Of a stretch of DNA of 64,000 nt, positions 8,732 through 16,716 are shown in pieces. Numbering within the stretch: the first letter of the stretch is position 1; the number at the start of each line of letters is the position of its first letter. The stretch covers positions 1,674,001-1,738,000 of the forward strand of contig JADJXH010000004.1 of assembly GCA_016715895.1 (NCBI GenBank). The letters run 5' to 3'. The notes beneath the pieces were generated by a model. The model did not search any database and was not told where the DNA came from. It saw only the letters and a list, made by a program, of their open reading frames with translations. The translations under genes were made by a program, and so were the position numbers. Source of the DNA: Flavobacteriales bacterium. GTDB lineage: Bacteria; Bacteroidota; Bacteroidia; Flavobacteriales_F; PHOS-HE28.

Positions 8732-10855
8732 TCAGGGCTTGCTGCGTTGGTTGAGCTGCTCCAGGCGGTCCAGCAGCGCCTTGCGTTGATCATCGGTCAG
8801 GCGTGGGCTTCGCTCCACATCCTGTCGCATTCGTTGCCATTCCTCCTGGGTGAGACCATTGGAGAAGGTCATTTCCTCCAGGACGCGCAGGTCGCGCTCC
8901 AGTTCGGCGATGTACAGGGCCTGCTCCTCCACGGTGCGCCAGAGGCCGGTGCTCAACTCACCCAGGGAGGTGCGTTCCCCCGTCTCCCAATCCGTCCGTG
9001 AGGGCATCGACGGAAGGTGGCGGTTCTCGGCCAGGTACTGTTCCAGCGCGTTGAGGGGGACGAAGCGATGGTCCGCGGCGCTGCTGGCATCCTCGGGCTT
9101 CACGGCATCATCGAAGTAGCGGTCGAACACGTGGTCCGAAAGCTGCAGACCGCCGTCGACCACCCGGTCCTGGGCGCGGATGGTGCCCGGACCGCGATAC
9201 ACGCCTGCGGTGGCCGCCCATTGCGGGGTGCCCACCATCAGCGCGTGACCGTTCAACAGCGTGTAATCACCCGTGTTGTTGAACGGGGTCGGTTGCTTCA
9301 CCTCCCCCCAGACCTTGAAGACCGGTCGGGTGGTGTTCAACCCCCAGAGCAGACCCGTGGGGAATACCGCCGGGGTGGTGTAGTGGGTGGACCCGGGGTT
9401 CACACTGGAACCCGGCATGTAGGACCAGATCGTGCTTTGGAAGGTGAGGCCGGAGGTCAGCAGGACACGGGGGCTGACCCCTAACACGGCAGACTTGAGG
9501 TAGTTGATCTCGATGATGATGTTGTCCGTGCCGTTCCAGAAATACGGCGGATTGAGCGGGAAGACCACGTCGCCGGCACCGACCCGCAAGTTGCTGGAGT
9601 TGAAGCGCACCGGGGAGGCGTTCATGCCATTGCCGGTGGCCTGGTCGATGCCCGTGGCCGGAAGGGACGCGAGCGCGGTGCTGGCCACCTTGACGTTGAT
9701 GTTGAGCACGCAACCGGGCACCGGTGAGTTCGGGTCATCATCCAGAGAGGTCACCGCCAGCTGGGTGATGTTGCCCGCGCACAGGTTGAACGGCGGGTTG
9801 GCCAGTTCGCTGCCAAGGATGAGGTACTGCACCCGGCTTCCGGCGGATTGGGCCGTCTGGCTGGTGGGGAAGGGCGTCTCCCGCAATCGCTGAGGGGCGG
9901 CGGCACTGGTCTGGAAGTTGGCCACCCCGCCTTGCGTCTGGCCCGGAGCACCGCACACCAGGTTGAAGTCGGTGTAATCCTGTCCGGTCACCACGGTCTC
10001 GATGTTCTCCAGCCGCGTGAAGAGAGGCCCCACGCGCAGGAACTGGTTCTGATTGGTGGCGGTGCAATTGGCGCTGAGTTGCAGGGTGGTGGCGTTCACC
10101 ACGTTCAGGATGGTGGCGCCGACGGGGATGCCCGTTCCGCTCACATACATGCCGGCGGAAAGCCCCGCCGTGGACGGGATGGTGATGTTGGCGCTGCCGT
10201 TGGTGGTGTTCATGCCTTGGATGGCGCGCACCCCGCCACCCTCGTGGTAGTTGAGCGCATCGTTGTACCGCAACACCCCGTTCGCCGTGGTGAGGCTGTA
10301 CGAACTGCCCGGATAGACCGGCGCCTGCTTGAAGAGGCGCATGGCCCCGTTGACATGCAGGGCCTCCGCGGGCGTGGTGGTGCCCACTCCCACAAAGCCG
10401 TTCGTTCCGCTGATGGTGATCCTCGGGTTGGCCGCACCGTTGGTGTTGATCCGCATGTCATCGTTGCTGCCCGCCACCGTGCCGATGAAGTTGGTGGCCA
10501 CGTTGGTCCCCGCATTCCCGGACTCCGACCACCCGAAGCCGGTGGCCATCCGGTTCCATGTGGCCCCGTCGTGATAGTACAGGCCCACCGCGTTCTTCGG
10601 ATCATAGGTCGCCGGATTGTCGGTCTGGTAGACCCAGAGACCGGCGGTGGGGCCAGGCAGTGCCAGGCGCTCGGTGTAGGTCATCCGCGGAATGAGCAGG
10701 CCGCGGTTGGTGGCCTCCAGTTCCAGCAAGGCATTGGCGTTCGCCGGCGGAGCCCCTGTGGTGTTGATCGCCACGTTCTGGGCGGTGGCCGGAACGGCGA
10801 GAACACCGGAGAACAACAGGACGTACAGCTGGCGCGAGCGTAGCGTCTTCTTCAT
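8732..10855 (-). CDS. Secreted fibre-like protein, paralog 1 of 4 (first gene of the operon)
   Basis: A 707-aa protein. The ATG at 10855 was chosen because it opens a clear signal peptide (MKKTLRSRQLYVLLFSGVLA, cleavage after TAQ) and sits about 54 nt behind a good promoter at 10910-10940. The head is NVAINTTGAPPANANALLEL, then LIPRMTYTERLALPG and GLYYHDGATW. The tail is QLSDHVFDRYFDDA, NRHLPSMPSRTDW, EEQALYIAELERDL, ending in a charged helix (RQDVERSPRLTDDQRKALL) that recalls the end of the 6747 product. It is the longest of the four paralogs and has an extra GSANITIPSTAG repeat region. Surface fibre role inferred only from architecture. Confidence 0.74.
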   Translation of the reverse strand: MKKTLRSRQLYVLLFSGVLAVPATAQNVAINTTGAPPANANALLELEATNRGLLIPRMTYTERLALPGPTAGLWVYQTDNPATYDPKNAVGLYYHDGATWNRMATGFGWSESGNAGTNVATNFIGTVAGSNDDMRINTNGAANPRITISGTNGFVGVGTTTPAEALHVNGAMRLFKQAPVYPGSSYSLTTANGVLRYNDALNYHEGGGVRAIQGMNTTNGSANITIPSTAGLSAGMYVSGTGIPVGATILNVVNATTLQLSANCTATNQNQFLRVGPLFTRLENIETVVTGQDYTDFNLVCGAPGQTQGGVANFQTSAAAPQRLRETPFPTSQTAQSAGSRVQYLILGSELANPPFNLCAGNITQLAVTSLDDDPNSPVPGCVLNINVKVASTALASLPATGIDQATGNGMNASPVRFNSSNLRVGAGDVVFPLNPPYFWNGTDNIIIEINYLKSAVLGVSPRVLLTSGLTFQSTIWSYMPGSSVNPGSTHYTTPAVFPTGLLWGLNTTRPVFKVWGEVKQPTPFNNTGDYTLLNGHALMVGTPQWAATAGVYRGPGTIRAQDRVVDGGLQLSDHVFDRYFDDAVKPEDASSAADHRFVPLNALEQYLAENRHLPSMPSRTDWETGERTSLGELSTGLWRTVEEQALYIAELERDLRVLEEMTFSNGLTQEEWQRMRQDVERSPRLTDDQRKALLDRLEQLNQRSKP

Positions 10856-10909
10856 GGAACGAAGCGTTGGATAGCGTTTCGGTGCGGAAAAAGCCTGATG
10901 GACATCAGA

Positions 10910-10940
10910 CAAAAGTAACGTGACCTTGGTTCGACGGCAA
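10910..10940 (-). promoter_or_regulatory. Bacteroidetes-type promoter for the fibre/meaB operon
   Basis: On the minus strand there is a TTG (10940-10938), then 20 nt, then the -7 element TACTTTTG (10917-10910). Spacing and sequence match the Bacteroidetes sigma factor consensus TTG-N19-21-TAnnTTTG. It is the only good match in the 219-bp gap between 10856 and 11074, and it lies 54 nt upstream of the first ATG at 10855. Confidence 0.6.
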
Positions 10941-11074
10941 CACCAAGGAGCCACATCGGTCCGGATGGTTGGAAGGGAGCCACGATGCGCTGCAAAGGCA
11001 GGAGGAAGACGCCAACCCCGGGGAAGAGTTGCCCGTTAGTTATCAACAGGCTGTGACTGAGGGGGATGTGCGCC

Positions 11075-13351
11075 TCAACGCACCAGCAGCCGACCGCGAC
11101 CGAGCGGGGCGCCCAATGGGGCGCGGGTGACCACTTCATACAGCCCTGTCGGTACGGCCGCCAGTGGGATCCGGAGCGACGCAGGACCTCGGTCGAGGGG
11201 CTGGGTGCCACGCGCCAGCGGCCGACCAGAGAGGTCGAGCAGTTCCCAGGTGTAGGTGCCCGGGACAGGTGCCTCGAAGGTGAGCACGACCTGGTCATCC
11301 GCCGGATTCGGGCTGAGCATCATCGGTAGGCCGAACCCCACGATGGCCGTGACCTCATTGGAGAGGTGACCCGTTCCTCCGTCGAGGTCGAGCTGGCGAA
11401 GGCGGTACCGGTTGAGGCCGGACAGCGGCGTGGGGTCCGTGAACGCGTAATCCGTCCTGGACTGGCTGGATCCTTGGGCCTGGACCTCGCCGATCGCAAC
11501 GAGCTCGCCATGCGCTCCAGCGCGCTCAATGACGAACCGGTCGCTTTCATGTTCGCTCAACGTGGACCAGGTGAGGTGGACCTGGCCACCATCCACTTCG
11601 GCCAGCGGACCGACCAGTTCGACCGGGAGAACGGTACAGTCCAGGCTGGCCCCTCCGGAGAGGGTCCAGGTAAGGTCGAATGCCAGGCCGCTGCGGCTGT
11701 AGTTGCTGACGTAGAGCGAGTAGATCTCGCCGGCCGTCACCGTAAGCTCGTTGCTGAACGGTGGCCCGCCGCCGCCTTCGGAGTCATTCGTGGCCGAGGT
11801 GGACAGTCCCGTGTTGCCGGACGTGCCGCTGTAGTTGCAACGTACCGGTGGGCCGCCCGGGGAGCACGTGAGCGAGCTCATCGGGCCCCACACTGCGAAA
11901 TCGTAGTCATCGGTCACCGTATCGGGCTGGATCGTGAACTCGATGGTGCCCGAGGCGGATGGCGAGAAGTGGTACCACACACCCTGGATCTCGTCGGTGG
12001 AAAGGCAACCACGGTTGTTCACCGTGAGGTCGGCCTTCACACCGGTATGCACGGGTTGATAGTTGATGGTGGAGGAGCCGCAGACCGTCTCACCGCCGAA
12101 GCAGTCCGCGCGGTCCGGAGCGGGTGAGGTGCAACTGGTCCCCTGTGCGTGCACCAGGCCCGTGGTCGGGTTCGGGCCGTCGCTGAAGATGATCCCGTCC
12201 TCAAGCTGCAGGAGATAGCTGATCTCGTTCTCCCAAGGACTGTTCGCGGTGTAGTCGATGGTGAGCAGGTCGAATTCGTTGAAGGGGATGTAGAACACGC
12301 CCTGCTGACCATTGGTCAGGGTGAAGTTCTGCACCGGACCCGCACCGAGGGTGATCCCCACGGTCGAGCCGTCCCACCCATCACCGTAGGAGTCCTGCAG
12401 ACGAAGGACATAATAACAGTCGCCGGTCAGGGCAGGCTCCTTTATGCACAGGTTGAAAGTGCCCGAGCTCGCGTTCGTCCATACCCGCAGGTAATAGGTG
12501 TCACCCGGTACGAGGTCAAGGTCCGTGAAGCTGAGGTAGGGCATGCTTCCCGGTCCGTCGGACGCGTCGCATTCGATGAGGGTGAACGTGCCGCCACAGG
12601 CTGTGGCACTATACAGGGCCATGTCGACATTGCCCGTTGATCCGGCCGCTGCTTCGATGGTGATGGCTCCGGAGGCCGGTGCCACGATCGTGAACCACAC
12701 ATCACGATTGGGGGTCATTCCGCAGCCCGGATCGGGAATGCCGCCTGTGGCCGTGGCGCCTGTGGTGGTGTAGGTGGAAGGGATGCATGAGGTGGATGGC
12801 GTGATCGCGATCGCGGAGCATGGATCATCGTTCGTCAGACCCTGGATGCAGATGGACCCGTTCATGCCGTTGTTCGCACCGGCTCGCTGGACGCGGATGA
12901 GGTACGGGTCACCGACGACACTGGCGAAGCTGACCGTTTCGTTCACACCGGCACCGCCTGCATTGGCGCAGGCCACCACGGTATATGGACCTCCGCATGC
13001 GCCTGTCAACACGTGCAGGATCGCATCATCCGATCCGGATGGGTCGAAGGTCACCGTGGTGGATGTGGAAAGGGCGGTGAACCAGCCGAACGCATCATCG
13101 TTGCTGCTGGCCGAACAGCCTGTTGGAACGGGAGCATTGGCCACATAGCTCCCCGGCTTGTTGAAGGTCTGCCAGGAGCAACCCACGGAAACCGCGTACT
13201 GATTCGTCCCGGCATAGCTGCATGCATCGCTGGTGGTCTGGGCCTGCAGCAAGGTCGGGAAGGCCAGGGCGCAACAGGTGAGGACCACGCAACCACGCCG
13301 CAGACGACCTATTGGATCTTGGATATGGGGCTTGGCCTGGGTCATGTCCAT
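11075..13351 (-). CDS. T9SS type A sorting domain protein, modular adhesin-like
   Basis: A 758-aa secreted protein. After a signal peptide (to about residue 38) come several beta-sandwich units of the pre-peptidase C-terminal type: NDDPCSAIAITPSTSC, DVWFTIVAPASGAITIE, YYLRVWTNASSGTFNLCI. A conserved block GVWYHFSPSASGTIEFTI / DYDFAVWGPM / GASLDCTVLPVEL follows. The C-terminus (MLSPNPADDQVVLTFEAP to GRGRLLVR) is a type A sorting domain, which directs export through the T9SS and attachment to the cell surface. It forms a two-gene unit with the small secreted protein at 13353 (1-nt gap). The central block is shared with the products at 13758, 16717 and 28723. Ligand unknown. Confidence 0.82.
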   Translation of the reverse strand: MDMTQAKPHIQDPIGRLRRGCVVLTCCALAFPTLLQAQTTSDACSYAGTNQYAVSVGCSWQTFNKPGSYVANAPVPTGCSASSNDDAFGWFTALSTSTTVTFDPSGSDDAILHVLTGACGGPYTVVACANAGGAGVNETVSFASVVGDPYLIRVQRAGANNGMNGSICIQGLTNDDPCSAIAITPSTSCIPSTYTTTGATATGGIPDPGCGMTPNRDVWFTIVAPASGAITIEAAAGSTGNVDMALYSATACGGTFTLIECDASDGPGSMPYLSFTDLDLVPGDTYYLRVWTNASSGTFNLCIKEPALTGDCYYVLRLQDSYGDGWDGSTVGITLGAGPVQNFTLTNGQQGVFYIPFNEFDLLTIDYTANSPWENEISYLLQLEDGIIFSDGPNPTTGLVHAQGTSCTSPAPDRADCFGGETVCGSSTINYQPVHTGVKADLTVNNRGCLSTDEIQGVWYHFSPSASGTIEFTIQPDTVTDDYDFAVWGPMSSLTCSPGGPPVRCNYSGTSGNTGLSTSATNDSEGGGGPPFSNELTVTAGEIYSLYVSNYSRSGLAFDLTWTLSGGASLDCTVLPVELVGPLAEVDGGQVHLTWSTLSEHESDRFVIERAGAHGELVAIGEVQAQGSSQSRTDYAFTDPTPLSGLNRYRLRQLDLDGGTGHLSNEVTAIVGFGLPMMLSPNPADDQVVLTFEAPVPGTYTWELLDLSGRPLARGTQPLDRGPASLRIPLAAVPTGLYEVVTRAPLGAPLGRGRLLVR

Positions 13352-13352
13352 A

Positions 13353-13712
13353 TCATTGGTCTTGTTCGCCGACCTCCAGACGTCCCGCGTGGTCCAGCGG
13401 TCGGTGGGTGAGGTGAACGCCCATCAATGCTGCATCCGCGATGAAGGCAGGCAGATCAAGCGGTACGTGGGTGAGCACCTTCACCGGTCCGCCTTGTGGC
13501 TTCATGGAGACCCTTGCGTCGGGGTCAGATGCACGAAGCTGCTCGATGAGCAGTTTCTGCTGCAGGGGACTGATGAGGCCCTCCTGCACGAACACGTAAC
13601 TGTGTTCATCGGCGAGCTCTTGGGCGTTCACCGTTCCGATGAACGACAGCATGAGCAGCAGGGTGCCGGTGCGAAGGCGCATGCGCGGGCAGTTTGTCGC
13701 GCTTGTACGCAC
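13353..13712 (-). CDS. Small secreted protein paired with a T9SS adhesin (module 3)
   Basis: A 119-aa protein with a signal peptide (LRTGTLLLMLSFIGTVNAQ). The mature part (about 90 aa) reads like a compact alpha/beta domain: SYVFVQEGLISPLQQKLLIE then VKVLTHVPLDLPAFIADAAL and GVHLTHRPL. No family was recognised. It sits directly upstream of, and 1 nt away from, the T9SS gene at 13351. The same order is seen at 16152/16148 and 18666/18669, so these small proteins probably work with their large neighbours, for example as periplasmic helpers or surface partners. This is inferred from context only. Confidence 0.55.
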   Translation of the reverse strand: MRTSATNCPRMRLRTGTLLLMLSFIGTVNAQELADEHSYVFVQEGLISPLQQKLLIEQLRASDPDARVSMKPQGGPVKVLTHVPLDLPAFIADAALMGVHLTHRPLDHAGRLEVGEQDQ

Positions 13713-13757
13713 AAGTGCCGCCCGGGTTGCAGGTGGGCGGGGCCGCTGGTGGCAGGG

Positions 13758-16148
13758 TCAGTAGCGCAGGACGGGCCAGGCTTCGCGCTGTCCGGCCGCA
13801 GTTGTCAGGGCCAGGGTGTAGCTCCCTGAAGGCAGATCATCCATCGGGATGCGAATAAGGCGGGCACCTGGTCCCGGAGGGATCGCCTGAGCACGGACGG
13901 TCCGCCCCATCGCATCATGAAGCGTCAGCATGGCCGCGTCAGCGGCCGTGCCCTCGTACTGAAGGAGCAGGGGGCCGTTGGAGGGGTTGGGGAACGGCGC
14001 GTTCTTTCCGCCGGCCCGGAAGACCGCCGTGGTGGTGGCCACCCGCGTTTCATACCCGCTGTCATCCACCTCGGTCAACCGGTAGTAGTTCAATCCGTGG
14101 TAAGGTGTTGTGTCCCGGAACTGATAGGAGAGCTGCATCTGGCTGTGGCCTGCCGCAGGGACTGAACCGATGGCAGCGAAGAGCTCACCGTCCGCCGAAC
14201 GCTCCAGGATGAAGCGGTCCGAAGCGGTCTCCGTGGCCGTCTCCCACGCGATGAGCACATGGTCGGTCGCCGCCTCTGCGGAAAGGCCGATCAGCTCCAG
14301 GGGCAGGACGGTGCAGTCCAGGGAGGCCCCGTTGGTCAGGTTCCAATCCAGGCTGAACTGCTGGCCGTTCGCGCTGAAGTTGTCCACGTAAAGGATGTAG
14401 ATCTGGCCAACGAGGACGTTGAAGGTGCTGACCCACCGATCGCCCCCCGCACCCTCGGTGACGTCGGTGGCGCCGTTGCCGCATCCGGTGGGACCGGTCG
14501 GAGCGGCATACGAGCACCGCAAGGGTGGGCCCACGGGTGGACAGGTCACGGCGGACATGGGCCCCCATACGGCGAAGTCATAGTCAGTGGGAACAGCAGG
14601 GTTGATGGTGAAGCCGATGGTGCCGGCCGCGCTGGGGCTGAAGTAGTACCACGTGCCCTGCCGTTCCCCACTGGCGAGGCAGCCTTGGTTGCTGGCGTTC
14701 AGGTCGGCGGTGCAGCCGGTGTTGTTGGTGTTGTTGTTGAAGCTCTGGTTGTTGCAGATCGTGGAGCCGCCTGAGCAGTCCTCCGGGAAGGTGGTGCCCA
14801 CGGTGGATTGGAACGCGCAGATGTTGAACGAGCCCTGCTGGCCGTTGTAGCCCCACATGCGCAGATAGTAGGTCTGCCCCGGGGTGAGCGGGTTGCACCG
14901 GCGGTCGATCCGGGGCATGAGCCCGATCGCATCATCGTTGCACTGGATGCTGGTGAACGGTCCCGCGCAACTCGGGGCCGAGTAGAGCTCCATGGCCCCG
15001 TTGGTCATCGTGCCGATGGCGGTCTCGATGGTCACCACCCCGTTGGCCGGGGCCGTGAAGGTGAACCACACATCCCCGCCGGTGTAAAGGCCGCAGCCCG
15101 GGGCCGGGGCTCCGGTGGTGGCTGTGGCGCCGATGTTCGAGTACGTCAGCGGGATGCAGGAGGACAGCACCGGGAGCGGATTCGCACCGCAGGGATCGTT
15201 CCCGGTCATCGGTGGGGGCGGTGGGATCGTGTACGCGCAGATCGAGAAGGTGCCGTTGTTGTCGCCGCCGAACTCCCAAAAGCGCACATACACGGTACTG
15301 CCCGGGGTGAGGCCGGTGGCGTTGATGTATGGCATCAAGCCGTTCGCGCTGCCATCATCATCGCAGGCCACCTGGGTGAAGGGCCCGCTGCATGAAGGGG
15401 CGGTGTACAACGCCATGCCGCCGTCGGTGATGATGCCGGTGTTCGAGTCGAGGATAAGCACTCCGCTTGCGGGCACCACCACGGAGAACCACACGTCGCT
15501 GCCGGTGTAGAACGCACAGGTGGGGGCAGGCGGCCCGGTGGTGGCCGTGCTGGACGCCGTGGTGCCGTTCTGGAAGACGCAGCTCAGGCCCGGGGTGAGC
15601 GGGGTGGCGCCGCAGGGATTGTCGTTCGCGGGCGGGGGAGGCGCCGCACCGATGCTGAAGGTGCCCGGGCATGGGCTGGCCGGGGTGGGCCAGGTGTCGA
15701 ACCAGATGTAGTACTGGGTGCCGGCGTTCAGCGTGACGGTGATGGTGGTGCTGTTGCCTGCGTTGCCGTCGCCGTACACGCAGGTGCCTCCACCGTTCGG
15801 GCAGCCGGCCCATACCTGCACGGAGCTCCAGGTCTGACCCGTGACATTGATGTTATACGCACCCGTGACCGAAGGGGTCAGCACGTACAGCGCTTCGTTG
15901 CCGTTCTTGTAAGCTGCATTATCACCGGTGCCGCAGAGGGCGCCCGGCACGTTGGTGGAGTTCAGGTCGTTGGTGGCACCGCAGGTCAGCGCCTGATTGG
16001 TGATCGGCAGGCTGGCCGGGTTCAGCACGGTGGCGCCTGCGCACGTGGTGGCATGCCCGCGGTGGAACGTCGCCAGCGCCAGGACCGCCAACAGCGATCT
16101 CCGGATCATGGCGCGCCGAAATGGCGGTCGGTGCACGTGCGGGGTCAT
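13758..16148 (-). CDS. T9SS type A sorting domain protein with two tandem PPC-like modules
   Basis: A 796-aa protein. The signal peptide most likely starts at the internal MIRRSLLAVLALATFHRG; the upstream ATG at 16148, 3 nt after the preceding stop, is kept as the annotated start. The protein has an N-terminal domain with YYIWFDTWPTPA and two similar modules (DVWFSVVVPASGVLILDS and DVWFTFTAPANGVVTIET) joined by Pro-rich linkers. The shared block GTWYYFSPSAAGTIGFTI / DYDFAVWGPMSAVTCPP / GASLDCTVLPLEL follows, then a C-terminal type A sorting domain (NAPFPNPSNGPLLLQYEG to VLRY). Predicted to be on the cell surface. Second of three small/large modules. Confidence 0.82.
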   Translation of the reverse strand: MTPHVHRPPFRRAMIRRSLLAVLALATFHRGHATTCAGATVLNPASLPITNQALTCGATNDLNSTNVPGALCGTGDNAAYKNGNEALYVLTPSVTGAYNINVTGQTWSSVQVWAGCPNGGGTCVYGDGNAGNSTTITVTLNAGTQYYIWFDTWPTPASPCPGTFSIGAAPPPPANDNPCGATPLTPGLSCVFQNGTTASSTATTGPPAPTCAFYTGSDVWFSVVVPASGVLILDSNTGIITDGGMALYTAPSCSGPFTQVACDDDGSANGLMPYINATGLTPGSTVYVRFWEFGGDNNGTFSICAYTIPPPPPMTGNDPCGANPLPVLSSCIPLTYSNIGATATTGAPAPGCGLYTGGDVWFTFTAPANGVVTIETAIGTMTNGAMELYSAPSCAGPFTSIQCNDDAIGLMPRIDRRCNPLTPGQTYYLRMWGYNGQQGSFNICAFQSTVGTTFPEDCSGGSTICNNQSFNNNTNNTGCTADLNASNQGCLASGERQGTWYYFSPSAAGTIGFTINPAVPTDYDFAVWGPMSAVTCPPVGPPLRCSYAAPTGPTGCGNGATDVTEGAGGDRWVSTFNVLVGQIYILYVDNFSANGQQFSLDWNLTNGASLDCTVLPLELIGLSAEAATDHVLIAWETATETASDRFILERSADGELFAAIGSVPAAGHSQMQLSYQFRDTTPYHGLNYYRLTEVDDSGYETRVATTTAVFRAGGKNAPFPNPSNGPLLLQYEGTAADAAMLTLHDAMGRTVRAQAIPPGPGARLIRIPMDDLPSGSYTLALTTAAGQREAWPVLRY

Positions 16149-16151
16149 GGC

Positions 16152-16616
16152 TTAATGGGACCCGGAGCGGACGTACGCATCATAGAGCTTCGGATAGGCA
16201 TCGATCCAGGCGCGTTTGGCGGCCGACCGAGCGGCATCATCAGGCGGACCGGCTTCCTGCAGTGACCAGTTACCATCCGGCGTGGGCACCAAGGCCCGAT
16301 AGGTCGGAACACCGGGCCACATCACCTCGACCCCGAGCAGAGGCACACCGCGCACCTGAAGCACCGTCACCAACGCGTCCAGATCGAGGTCGGTCACCGG
16401 CGTGAACTTCGCCAGGGTGCGATCCGCAGCGAGGTGGAGCGGCACCACCTGGTCATGGTCGTGCAGCGTATGGATGGTCACCTTCTCCAACGTGCCGCTG
16501 AGCGGAAGGAAGAAATGCAGGAACACATCGACACCGGCCACGCTTTGGGCGGAGGCGACGCGCGGCCCGGCGGTCAGCACCGCCAGTAGGAAGAGAAAGG
16601 TTCTGCGTAGAACCAT
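16152..16616 (-). CDS. Small secreted protein paired with a T9SS adhesin (module 2)
   Basis: A 154-aa protein with a signal peptide (MVLRRTFLFLLAVLTAGPRV, cleavage after AQ). The mature part contains LEKVTIHTLHDHDQVVPLHL and LDALVTVLQVRGVPLLGVEV, and ends with a helix AAKRAWIDAYPKLYDAYVRS. That end resembles the tail of the 18666 product (RKAAYIHEHPGDYQRML): a K-x-A-W/Y-I-x-x-x-P-x-x-Y pattern. The stop is 3 nt before the ATG of the T9SS gene at 16148. No known family was recognised; a partner role to the large protein is inferred. Confidence 0.55.
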   Translation of the reverse strand: MVLRRTFLFLLAVLTAGPRVASAQSVAGVDVFLHFFLPLSGTLEKVTIHTLHDHDQVVPLHLAADRTLAKFTPVTDLDLDALVTVLQVRGVPLLGVEVMWPGVPTYRALVPTPDGNWSLQEAGPPDDAARSAAKRAWIDAYPKLYDAYVRSGSH

Positions 16617-16716
16617 GATCGGGCAACGACTCGGAAGCGTGCAAGCAAGTTACGGAACAGGATCGGAGGACAACGATCGGAGTTATCCACAAGACGTGGA
16701 TCGGCGGTGCGGTTGC

